Positions 8,501 through 14,014 of a stretch of DNA of 35,000 nucleotides are shown here, in pieces. The position numbers and the translations under genes are program-made. The stretch lies in NCBI GenBank assembly GCA_905221605.1, contig CAJNDS010000848.1:1-35000 (forward strand), given 5' to 3'. Each line of letters starts with the position of its first letter. The first letter of the stretch is position 1. Source of the stretch: Symbiodinium natans (taxonomy: Eukaryota; Sar; Dinophyceae; Suessiales; Symbiodiniaceae). The notes beneath the pieces are model-generated. The model was not told where the DNA came from. It searched no databases and saw only the letters and a program-made list of their open reading frames with translations.

Positions 8501-8931
8501 ATGCCCCCGGCAGAGGTAGGCGCCTTAAGTATACTAAAGAGTGGATAGCCTACGTGGATGATCTTACTGTTAGGACGGGTAGGGTCATTGATGGGCAGTT
8601 TTTCACTGATGCCCAAGCCGAGGGGGCGGTGCGCGAAGCGTGCGCCAAGGGGGCAGTCGCGGCTCCGCAGAGCGCGTCGTCTGCTCTTGAAGCCTTAGGC
8701 GTTCGCGGTGCGCATAACACCAAGCGCGCGAACCATGACGCGGCGCGCTCAGACCAGAATCACCCCACGCGCGTTCTGATGCTCAGGATGTTGGGGCTGT
8801 TCGGGTGCTTCTGTGTTCAGGGCGGGTGTTTTTGGGCGGGCCGTTTCCCAGGTCGCCGGTCTGCGGGCAGAAGGATTTTTCGTCGTTCGTTGCGTGCAGC
8901 TTCGTTCGTCTGTCTCGCAGCCATTGTTTAG
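5350..8931 (+). CDS. Integrase catalytic core and tail, MTase-like module, RT fingers/palm (YVDD)
   Basis: Native coding probably starts near 5480 as the continuation of the integrase frame. SLTYFDCLSHAVLLEPM leads to IRSDRGPEF (Asp 5650) and GANERVHQEV (Glu 5758), an exact D,D35E. An SH3-like integrase tail (LKPGDRVVW, GPWRV) spans about 6106-6240. About 6450-6720 is a basic unassigned segment. About 6970-7570 may be a degenerate methyltransferase-like Rossmann module with a conserved-looking HKH (7492-7500). The last domain, 8080-8640, is gypsy RT fingers and palm: LVVDYRRVN (Asp 8242), FVDAVSGFNQIR (Asp 8347) and YVDD (8551-8562), all catalytic Asp present. Past about 8720 the reading lacks recognisable homology and becomes Arg/Cys-rich, so the true C-terminus may be earlier than the TAG at 8929. 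Integrase before RT palm is copia-like order, but the residues are gypsy-like. Confidence 0.8.
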   Translation: MCGPGSPNVSLALRAALDRRRSRLVRSNVAPRHAGRKSAWTVKVPNREDREGHRYSLTYFDCLSHAVLLEPMRSLTHAEVRRAFVRCVLRSRTIPSLIRSDRGPEFKNALMAELSAMLGTEWRFSAPLRPCELGANERVHQEVQKVLGAVVRQVGASLSEAWSDWLVVAEYVIDNTPGPHGYTPRDLERSWSLALPLEKDVLRDALQFEPISDWARSQFKQFSELAAAVREHWTRSSEARAKLANRHRRTVDLKPGDRVVWNAPRARSEGAGRVPWKPGLTGPWRVLEVKGHRLTLEPVSMESGGTSSARRGPMEAHAEDCILVPADADGAESREPVVFEDDGTGGDGSSRPSLGQQVQGDAKQVEFTLTRRGRDFVLRLGDRIAYRGVGGGPKVCRLGRVTQVDAARAQVGVHRYLPDASGVRVKWRLAYIAEDGALTLSEGTRPAHEAVSVREIISKIDLNRDGVLAAASARKLDKGAYSLQDRALERASRTGTGVLSIREALADLLVAEPRVLQPRASPESGAVESWFRQYFLGGVADVLEVAWGDAVVSDAARRHGYRVVPAFVQGKQAYGITWSLAAEEHLEAISGAVLRTEPKVLVIGLEGKNVPRAFLQLLVRCAQERTRAGAHVALHLHAQKGEWEPWRLGEWGALFGTLAEPRWPWAFVRADICQFARASGRGNLVESGALWLADFSLESVGLRCGRPDALGAVQHKHVERAQADYNLIGAAFCASLQDLGLRGAEELCTAAVESFPATAGADSAAAAPQPSPVVPLPDVRSGEDLTPAERAELDKEVDKYAAEKEAFWRTKADAKDWDSVRADLEVYALAGEKVAEDPRRTEAYRDLVWSGLKIEPGPTRPGLTDADIAAVREVIRRKAAGFWVEDTTRTTVRKFAHDCIPTGPPVSSQPHSLRGESAQWVDDKLEEECKRGQLIRGSSAWGSAPFPTKEMPSYKRHRKRRLVVDYRRVNARIKRSTYYCRRGSDVLAAAVGSVWYTFVDAVSGFNQIRNTKRAREVLAIVARSGKYLPVGLTFGPINGPDDFNFVVDRAYAPGRGRRLKYTKEWIAYVDDLTVRTGRVIDGQFFTDAQAEGAVREACAKGAVAAPQSASSALEALGVRGAHNTKRANHDAARSDQNHPTRVLMLRMLGLFGCFCVQGGCFWAGRFPGRRSAGRRIFRRSLRAASFVCLAAIV
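6970..7570 (+). other. Possible degenerate methyltransferase-like module in pol
   Basis: VLEVAWGDAVVSDAARRHGYRVVPA (split over 6973-7050) resembles the first strand, glycine loop and helix of a SAM-dependent methyltransferase fold, and PKVLVIGLEGKNV resembles a later strand. A downstream DICQF...HKH block follows. The glycine loop lacks the usual GxGxG and no PC or ENV motif of C5-cytosine methyltransferases is seen, so activity is unlikely. That some retrotransposons, including dinoflagellate ones, acquired cytosine methyltransferases is established; the link here is inference. Confidence 0.3.
8080..8640 (+). other. RT fingers and palm (N-terminal RT half, displaced downstream of integrase)
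   Basis: Motif order is QWVDDKLEEECKRGQLIRG, SSAWGSAPFPTKE, RRLVVDYRRVN, FVDAVSGFNQIR, LTFGPINGPDDF and IAYVDDLTVRTGR, which covers RT blocks 1-5. Asp 8347 plus the two Asp at 8557 and 8560 form the polymerase triad. No LGH, thumb or RNase H follows; the frame ends 370 bases later. The C-terminal complement lies about 5.5 kb upstream in the same polyprotein. Confidence 0.85.
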
Positions 8932-9323
8932 CAAGCAGGCCTAGAGGTTCGGTCCAAGGTCGAAGCGGAAGCCGTAGAAGCCTTAGAGCCCAGACCTTAA
9001 GGAAACTCCCCAAACCCCCGCCGCAGCGGTTCAAGTGTGTTGTAGAACCTAGGGTAGGTAGTCCCTCCCCGCGTTCGTGCCTGTGCACTGCGCCCCGCTG
9101 CGGGTCGCGACCAGACCGCGCGGGAGCGACCAATCGGTCGCCCGGACCTTCGTGGTCAACCACAAGGCCCCGCTGCGGGCCGTGCCCTGGCCGCGCGGGA
9201 GCGGCTACCTACCACTACTGCACACCGGCCCCTTGCAGCGGGCCGTGTCCTGGCCGCTCAAGGGCGCGTCAGGTTTTCCTCGCCCATCGGAGGTCCAGCA
9301 AAGTCGCGGGCCTCAGTGCCGCG
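8932..9323 (+). other. GC-rich spacer between pol and phosphotransferase ORF
   Basis: This 390-base stretch is very GC-rich. One frame is open across it and joins the downstream ORF, but it encodes Arg/Pro/Ser/Cys-rich peptide without recognisable features, so I treat it as untranslated or leader DNA. It holds three close copies of a hairpin-forming repeat (9091-9268). No dinoflagellate promoter signal can be defended. Confidence 0.5.
9091..9268 (+). repeat. Three tandem-spaced copies of a GC-rich hairpin motif
   Basis: Copies lie at 9091-9130, 9164-9207 and 9224-9268, starts about 60-73 bases apart. Each has a CCCC-GCTGCGGG-like arm, a middle near GTGTCCTGG and a CCGCGCGGGAGCG-like arm. The core GCGGGCC...GGCCGC can fold into a short stem with one bulged G. 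Related single copies occur at 10196, 13235 and 14228. Confidence 0.6.
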
Positions 9324-10301
9324 ATGGGTGGAGGAGGGTCGAAGGGCAGGGGCAAGAGCAAGAGCCCAGGCCCTAAGGGCCGGAGGGGCCCGCCCACGAT
9401 AGACGACGTGCAGCGCAGGCTAGTCCGATGCATGCGGCACGGCGACGCTGGTTGCAGAGGCCGGTTCGCTCCGGGCGGCCTCTACCCGGTTGATGAGTTG
9501 ATCGAGCAACTTGGCATCACCATCAACCAGTACAACCAGGCGGTCGCGCACGACGCCAACCAGCGGAAGCCGAGGTTGGATACCTCGCACGCTGGCTTCC
9601 TGCGTGCCTTCCAAGGCCACTCGGCCGATTGCGGCCATCCTATGGGGTTCATGATGGAGGGTCTGAGTGAGACCGCCATCAACGAGCTTATAGACCGGTA
9701 TGGCCCGGCCATGTGGCACGGCACGGACCTGCATGTCGTGCCAAGCCTGATTCAGAACGGCTTGATCCCCGGCGGCGGGCCGGGAGGCCGCCTCGGGGTG
9801 CACTACGTCTTAGGCCACTGCCCCACGCAGTGGGAGGACGGGAGACGCGGGTTCCGCCGCGGATCGACTTGCATAGTCGAAGTCCGGCTGGCGGTCCTGC
9901 GGGACGCCGGAGTGCCTATCTATTCGGGAGCGGATGGGGTGGCTCTCACTGGCCAGATTAGAGCCACCGGCATCTCCCGCATCTGGGCACTCCCCAAAGG
10001 CTCGCCTGTTTACTCAGTCTTGATTGCTGAGTTAGAAGTGGATCGGTTGATCCAGCATGTCGACCTAAGGAGTTTAGGCGACACCAGTGCGGGCCCCCAC
10101 CCGCCGTTGGGGCGAGGACCGAGACTGGGCACGGTCCAAGCGTCCCAAGCTGCTGCGGCCAGCAGTGGCGCGGCGAGCTCCTCGACGGTTGTGCTGGCCC
10201 CTGCGGGCCGTGTCATGGCCGCGGGGGCCGCCCAACCTGTTACCCCTCCTAAGGCCGCGCCTAAGGCCAAAGGGCGTCCCTCAGGGACTCCTAAAAGGTG
10301 A
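9324..10301 (+). CDS. RNA 2'-phosphotransferase (Tpt1/KptA family)
   Basis: Tpt1/KptA enzymes transfer an internal RNA 2'-phosphate to NAD+, giving a 2'-OH and ADP-ribose 1'',2''-cyclic phosphate; in eukaryotes they finish tRNA splicing. The ATG at 9324 is preferred over the longer open frame because MGGGGSKGRGKSK resembles N-termini of dinoflagellate element proteins and upstream sequence looks untranslated. Visible family motifs are MRH (Arg 9435, His 9438), LYPVDELIEQL, RAFQGHS (Arg 9603), WHGT (His 9717), a GLIPGG...GRLGVHYVLG strand, GFRRGS (Arg 9855/9858) and a YSGADGVALTG end block. The Arg-His-Arg-Arg set required by the family looks complete. Length (325 codons) exceeds the usual 180-230 because of a Gly/Lys-rich N-terminus and an Ala/Pro-rich tail. 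A TGA closes the frame, but the same frame stays open to 11027. Expression and substrate are unknown. Confidence 0.85.
   Translation: MGGGGSKGRGKSKSPGPKGRRGPPTIDDVQRRLVRCMRHGDAGCRGRFAPGGLYPVDELIEQLGITINQYNQAVAHDANQRKPRLDTSHAGFLRAFQGHSADCGHPMGFMMEGLSETAINELIDRYGPAMWHGTDLHVVPSLIQNGLIPGGGPGGRLGVHYVLGHCPTQWEDGRRGFRRGSTCIVEVRLAVLRDAGVPIYSGADGVALTGQIRATGISRIWALPKGSPVYSVLIAELEVDRLIQHVDLRSLGDTSAGPHPPLGRGPRLGTVQASQAAAASSGAASSSTVVLAPAGRVMAAGAAQPVTPPKAAPKAKGRPSGTPKR
10196..10227 (+). repeat. GC-rich hairpin motif, coding copy
   Basis: GGCCCCTGCGGGCCGTGTC and ATGGCCGCGGGG here match the spacer copies at 9164 and 9224. It lies inside the Ala/Pro-rich tail of the phosphotransferase ORF and is translated as APAGRVMAAGA. 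Confidence 0.55.
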
Positions 10302-11027
10302 CCTAGGCGCAACGTCCCTGGCCCCAATGTCCTCGAGGCCGAAGACTCGCTCGAGGAAGAGGCAGCCCAAGAAGCTGAAGGTGTCGAGGAAGATAGTTCC
10401 AGCTCGGATCTTCCCGACACGCGGGCGCCTCCAGCCGCGGTCAAGGTGAAGGAGGACGAGGAGCCCGCTGATGGGGCCCAGGCCGAGAGCACAGAGGAAG
10501 GGTTCCTCGAGCTCGGCCAAACGGTGGTCAGCAGCGCGAAGGAGTACCTCGCGCGGTCCGAAGCTCTTCTGAGAGCGCAGAAGCTCCAGTCGAGGATACT
10601 GGAGGTGGCGGGAACCGCGATGGTGAAGCTAGAGAAGATCACCAAGCGTGAGGAATCCCTCAAAACACTGCGCCGAGAGGGAGAGAGTCGGGCGGCCGGG
10701 GAAGGCGCCGACGGGGAAGAGGTGTCTGACGATGGTCAGGACGCCCCCGGGGTTGCGGGGTCGAGCAGTTCCGCCAGGCCTTCAGGAGGCGGGACCGCCC
10801 AGTCCGCCCCGGCCACTATGGATGCTCAGCTCCTGGATGTGGGCTGGCCTTTGAGTCGCTGGTGCAGTACCACTTGCATCAGGCGGCCTGCCATGGCGCC
10901 TCTCTTCCGCCCAACCTGGGGATCAGCCCCTCCGCACCTCTTGACCCTTTTCGTCAAGACTGGCGGGGACGGTTGTTCCGCCGAGGAAAGGACGGTGAGT
11001 ATGGGGAGGTGCCCATGCTCCGAGTGA
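10302..11027 (+). pseudogene. In-frame continuation after TGA: acidic and coiled-coil segment
   Basis: Directly after the TGA at 10299-10301 the same frame stays open for 241 codons. It encodes an acidic stretch (repeated EAED, EEE and KEDEEP), then a Lys/Glu/Leu/Arg helix with coiled-coil character (about 10520-10690), then a Ser/Gly linker. From about 10745 the neighbouring frame carries the meaningful sequence (a C2H2 finger), so the last 90 codons here are not native. It may be a readthrough product, a separate small ORF starting at an internal ATG, or the middle of a once longer phosphotransferase-PLD protein. No database family is recognised. Confidence 0.45.
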
Positions 11028-14014
11028 TTCGGTACCACAAAGCCAATGGGTACGATCACTCGAAGGTCCCGCTCCTGAAGAGAGGGGACCGAATCCAGCT
11101 TGAGGACGGGTCGCACCACATTTATGGTGGTAGTCATCCGCCGGGGTGGCTTCGCGATGACCCGGAGCTGGATCCCGCTCCAGAGAGCAGCAGTGGAGGG
11201 TCCACGCCCAAGAGCGAGCCCAAAGAGGAGGCCGAGCCGAGACCTCCGCGGGAAGCCGCTCCGCGCGGGCGGGCCCTCGAGCCGCCGAAGGGCGACGTTC
11301 AGCAACGCCTTGCAGAGCGTCGTTCCAAACGGGATTATTCGCCAGACCTGGTGACGCCTCTTGACGATCTCCATGCCCAGGAGATCGATTCCTTCTTCGC
11401 GGGCAACCCAGCCGCGGACAGCCTTGACGTCATTCTGATGCGCGCCGAGGTTCGCACTGAGTCCCACCTCAAAGTTGGCCGGGAGGAGAAAGAGCCCCTG
11501 GTCAAGGAGGAACAGGAGGAGGAAGCTGAGGTTGTCAAAGACGAGGAGGTATCGGTTGAGATGGAGGAGGGCACCGCGGATGAGGCGGACGATGTCGCCC
11601 TCCCAGCCAACCGAGCCTACGTCGAAGGCCGCTTTTACCCCTACGGCAGCTGGCGGTGCTTCTTCTGCGAAGCCATTAACCCGGTCACCGAGGACCAGTG
11701 CCTCACCACGCACGCGGGCGGCCCGAACGCGGGCGCCCCGTGCGACGGCCGATGGATCAACGGGATCGACATCGGGTGGTGGGAGGTAGATCCTCAAACC
11801 GCGCCGGAGCAATGGCGGCGGAGGTTTTCTGCCGAAGAGCTTGAAGAACAGCAAGCGCGGGCAGATGCCGCGAGGCTTCTCAGCGATGAGGAACTCGCTG
11901 AAGCCCTCCAGGCGGCCGAGGAGGCGCGGGCGGCCGAGCGCGCCAAGAAGCGGGAGCGGCGCCAGGCGGAGAAGGCAGAGCGCGATGATCACATCAGCGA
12001 GGCGCTCCGCATAGCAGGGTGGCAGCGCCCTAACTGCTATGAATGGAACCTTTCATTCAGGCAGCTGTGCTTTCGGTGCAGCACGCCTCTCCGCTTGGCA
12101 GAGGTCGTTTCCCGCGGGATCCCTGATCCGCGGCGCGGCGAAGAGAGGGACTCGGGCTCCGAAAGCAGCCAGGACGAGCTGGAGTACGAGATCCTTCTGG
12201 CCAATCGCGCGATGGACCAAGAAACCATCCAACCTCTTCTTAGAAATAAACACAAGAAGAGGGGCGGCAAGAGAGGTCGCGAAGAGGCGACGTACGGCAA
12301 GGGCCGCGACCCTTGGAGTGCTTGGGCAGACGCCCGTGGCAAGGGCCAGGGCAAGCCGAAGGGCAGAGGCAAGTCCGATGCCAAGGGCAAGCCCAAGGGG
12401 AGGGGCAAGTACGCCTGGGGCGCTTTCGCCGCGGGCATTGTTGCCGCGCTCCAACCCCGCCCAAGCACAAGCTGGGTCCCAGCCTTCCCGTGCGGGTCGG
12501 CCCGGCCGCCGCCAAGTGTTCCGCTTCCGCCGCGGACCCCCTTTTTCTTGGGTCGCGGGCTCCTCAATCGGTTGATGCACGCCCTCAACGGGAACATCAA
12601 CGGTTGGTGGGGCCTGGCGGCTGCAGCGTCGGCGCCGATTGCCTTGCAGTTGCACCGCGGGGTTGTGCATGTTGTCGAGGACTCCATGCACGCGGTTGCA
12701 ACGGTTTCGGCCGACGTAGTCGAGGAAATCGGTCATGGGGCCAGGCGGACCGTGTGGGTCGCCGGAACAGCCATCACTCTGGTAGTAGTGATTTTGTGCG
12801 GCGCTGTTCTGTGGTACGTGAGTCGTGCCGTTGCCAATCGCATTGCGCATATGCGACATGGCAACACCGCGGCCCCTGAGGCGCGGCTGTCTCAGCTCCT
12901 TGGCTCCGAAGCGACGTTTGAGGTCGCGAGCTCCAAGAAAGGGGTGACCCATAAGGTTTGGGTGCACCTCAAGGAGGAGACAGCTGCCTGTGGCTGTCGT
13001 GCTTACCTGGCAGAAGGACGTTGCGGGCATTGCGATGCCGCAATGGACACCGCTCGTTCCCTAGGGTTTTTGCACGCGGCCCAGCGAGGCGCGGGTCCTG
13101 CGCTCACAGACTCCATTCGGAGTACCGCCTCCGAAGCCCTGGCTAAGGGTAAGGTTGTGTTGGGTTTGGGGAACAGTGAAGGATGTTTCTCCCAACTTGC
13201 GGCCAAGAGCCGCGGGCTCTCCTGCTTTCAGGGGCTCGCGGGTCGTGACCTGGCCGCGGCCCCAGCAGATGGAGCGAGCGCAGCCCACGCACAGTCCGGC
13301 TCCGTGCAACGTGCCGCCACTGCCACTGTGGCGCGCACACCAGGCCGGAGGAACAAGGGCCCAGCCCCCGCTAGGAGTTCTCCAGTCAAAGAAGCGGAAT
13401 TCCTTGCGGGCGGGCCATACGTTCAGGCCGCCCAAACGCTGCTTGGGTCTGGAGCAGCAGAGGATGTGATCTACATCCGTGCGTGCAGCTTAGATTGCCC
13501 ATCCTGCATCGAGGCAATCGAAGCGTCGCTTAGCAAGGGCGCAAGCGTTCGGATTGTCGCCGACATGGGGCAATGCCACCGCACCAAACTTCAGTGGCAA
13601 GCGTTGAAACGCTTGGCGGCTGCAGGTGCCGAAGTGAAGGTGGGTTGTGGCACATCCGTGCGCGACGCCTATGCTCGCGACGGCCGCGGGGCTAAGGTAG
13701 GCACCGGGATTCAAGGGCTGCACCATGCCAAGGCCCTATGCCTACTGCGGCCTGATGGCGCGGTGGTGCTGATTGGGAGCCTCAATTTTACCACAAGCAG
13801 CAAAGCCAATGCGGAGGCTGGGCTTAAGCTTGAGGTCCCCAAGACGCACCCAGTCGCACAGTCCTACATCGAGGAATTCCAGAGGGTGTCGGCTGAGGCA
13901 TTCTCCCTCGATGAGGCGGTTGCAAAGCGCCCTCAGTTGGAGCGAGCCAGTAGCTCCAACGTTGCTGGCAACGCCACTCGTGCCCCTAACACTGCTCCAC
14001 AGGGTATCGAGTAG
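10730..14014 (+). CDS. Multi-zinc-finger, membrane-anchored protein with phospholipase-D-type (HKD) domain
   Basis: The frame is open from 10730 and ends at TAG 14012-14014. Its upstream joint lies in 10730-10810, probably at the C5/G4 runs 10744-10752. Features in order: a C2H2 finger (Cys 10823, Cys 10838, His 10877, His 10892); an acidic region; a RanBP2-like finger (Trp 11651, Cys 11657, 11666, 11699, 11741); a long Ala/Glu/Arg helix; a second RanBP2-like finger with Arg (12026) instead of its first Cys; a Gly/Lys/Arg-rich tract (12240-12430); a transmembrane helix (about 12755-12830); a SWIM finger (C-x-C-x8-C-x-H, 12989-13030); and a PLD-like domain (about 13410-13920) with HHAKA (13721) and GSLNFTTSSKANAE (13775). 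One HKD motif implies dimer formation, as in Nuc and Zucchini/MitoPLD. Nuclease or lipase activity cannot be told apart. The HKD Asp spacing is longer than usual, so activity is uncertain. Confidence 0.75.
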   Translation, partial: RWSGRPRGCGVEQFRQAFRRRDRPVRPGHYGCSAPGCGLAFESLVQYHLHQAACHGASLPPNLGISPSAPLDPFRQDWRGRLFRRGKDGEYGEVPMLRVIRYHKANGYDHSKVPLLKRGDRIQLEDGSHHIYGGSHPPGWLRDDPELDPAPESSSGGSTPKSEPKEEAEPRPPREAAPRGRALEPPKGDVQQRLAERRSKRDYSPDLVTPLDDLHAQEIDSFFAGNPAADSLDVILMRAEVRTESHLKVGREEKEPLVKEEQEEEAEVVKDEEVSVEMEEGTADEADDVALPANRAYVEGRFYPYGSWRCFFCEAINPVTEDQCLTTHAGGPNAGAPCDGRWINGIDIGWWEVDPQTAPEQWRRRFSAEELEEQQARADAARLLSDEELAEALQAAEEARAAERAKKRERRQAEKAERDDHISEALRIAGWQRPNCYEWNLSFRQLCFRCSTPLRLAEVVSRGIPDPRRGEERDSGSESSQDELEYEILLANRAMDQETIQPLLRNKHKKRGGKRGREEATYGKGRDPWSAWADARGKGQGKPKGRGKSDAKGKPKGRGKYAWGAFAAGIVAALQPRPSTSWVPAFPCGSARPPPSVPLPPRTPFFLGRGLLNRLMHALNGNINGWWGLAAAASAPIALQLHRGVVHVVEDSMHAVATVSADVVEEIGHGARRTVWVAGTAITLVVVILCGAVLWYVSRAVANRIAHMRHGNTAAPEARLSQLLGSEATFEVASSKKGVTHKVWVHLKEETAACGCRAYLAEGRCGHCDAAMDTARSLGFLHAAQRGAGPALTDSIRSTASEALAKGKVVLGLGNSEGCFSQLAAKSRGLSCFQGLAGRDLAAAPADGASAAHAQSGSVQRAATATVARTPGRRNKGPAPARSSPVKEAEFLAGGPYVQAAQTLLGSGAAEDVIYIRACSLDCPSCIEAIEASLSKGASVRIVADMGQCHRTKLQWQALKRLAAAGAEVKVGCGTSVRDAYARDGRGAKVGTGIQGLHHAKALCLLRPDGAVVLIGSLNFTTSSKANAEAGLKLEVPKTHPVAQSYIEEFQRVSAEAFSLDEAVAKRPQLERASSSNVAGNATRAPNTAPQGIE
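10817..10894 (+). other. C2H2 zinc finger at the frame junction
   Basis: Read in the frame of the PLD ORF, the peptide is YGC-SAPG-C-GLAF-ESLVQ-Y-HL-H-QAAC-H. This is an exact C-x4-C-x3-F-x5-aromatic-x2-H-x4-H classical finger. It lies across the first apparent start codon (GTG 10862), which shows that coding in this frame begins further upstream. Confidence 0.75.
12755..12830 (+). other. Predicted transmembrane helix in the PLD-domain protein
   Basis: About 25 uninterrupted hydrophobic residues (AGTAITLVVVILCGAVLWYV) are followed by Arg-rich VSRAVANRIAHMRH, suggesting the PLD side is cytosolic by the positive-inside rule. It separates the zinc fingers from the SWIM and PLD parts. Confidence 0.65.
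12980..13036 (+). other. SWIM-type zinc finger
   Basis: Cys 12989, Cys 12995, Cys 13022 and His 13028 give C-x-C-x8-C-x-H in a KVWVHLKEETAACGCRAY context, the usual SWIM arrangement of a beta strand followed by CxC. SWIM domains occur in transposases (MULE, FAR1) and other nucleic-acid-binding proteins. Confidence 0.65.
13235..13262 (+). repeat. GC-rich hairpin motif, coding copy
   Basis: GCTCGCGGGTCGTGACCTGG then CCGCGGCC matches the family core at 9164-9207 with a few changes. It lies in the linker before the PLD domain and is translated as LAGRDLAAAP. Confidence 0.45.
13410..13920 (+). other. Phospholipase-D-like (single HKD) domain
   Basis: The order is an N-terminal helix (YVQAAQTLLGSG), a strand VIYIRACSL, an IEAIEASLSKGASVRIVAD strand-helix unit, then HHAKALCLL, GAVVLIGSLNFT and NAEAGL. 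His and Lys of HxK (13724, 13730), Ser and Asn of GSxN and Glu of NxE are present. This resembles the bacterial Nuc/eukaryotic Zucchini type rather than two-HKD lipases. Confidence 0.7.

Larger units (their letters stand above)
1..14014 (+). mobile_element. Ty3/gypsy-like LTR retrotransposon with permuted RT; possible downstream accessory block
   Basis: Protease, RNase H, integrase and reverse-transcriptase motifs lie on one strand in near-continuous GC-rich open frames from base 3 to 8931. A second same-strand coding block (9324-14014) follows after a 0.4 kb spacer. No LTR pair or target-site duplication is visible: the 5' end lies outside the window and no repeat of it is seen near 14 kb. 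The 14014 boundary is only the last stop codon, and membership of the 9324-14014 block is inferred from strand, composition and shared GC-rich hairpin motifs. RT, RNase H and integrase residues are of gypsy type, not copia. The alternative is a retroelement ending near 8935 followed by an independent gene or a second element. Confidence 0.75.

Noticed and set aside
8805-9323. N-terminal extension of the phosphotransferase ORF
   Set aside because: Open frame is Arg/Pro/Cys-rich, overlaps the end of pol, and is filled with GC-rich hairpin repeats; the ATG at 9324 is a better start.
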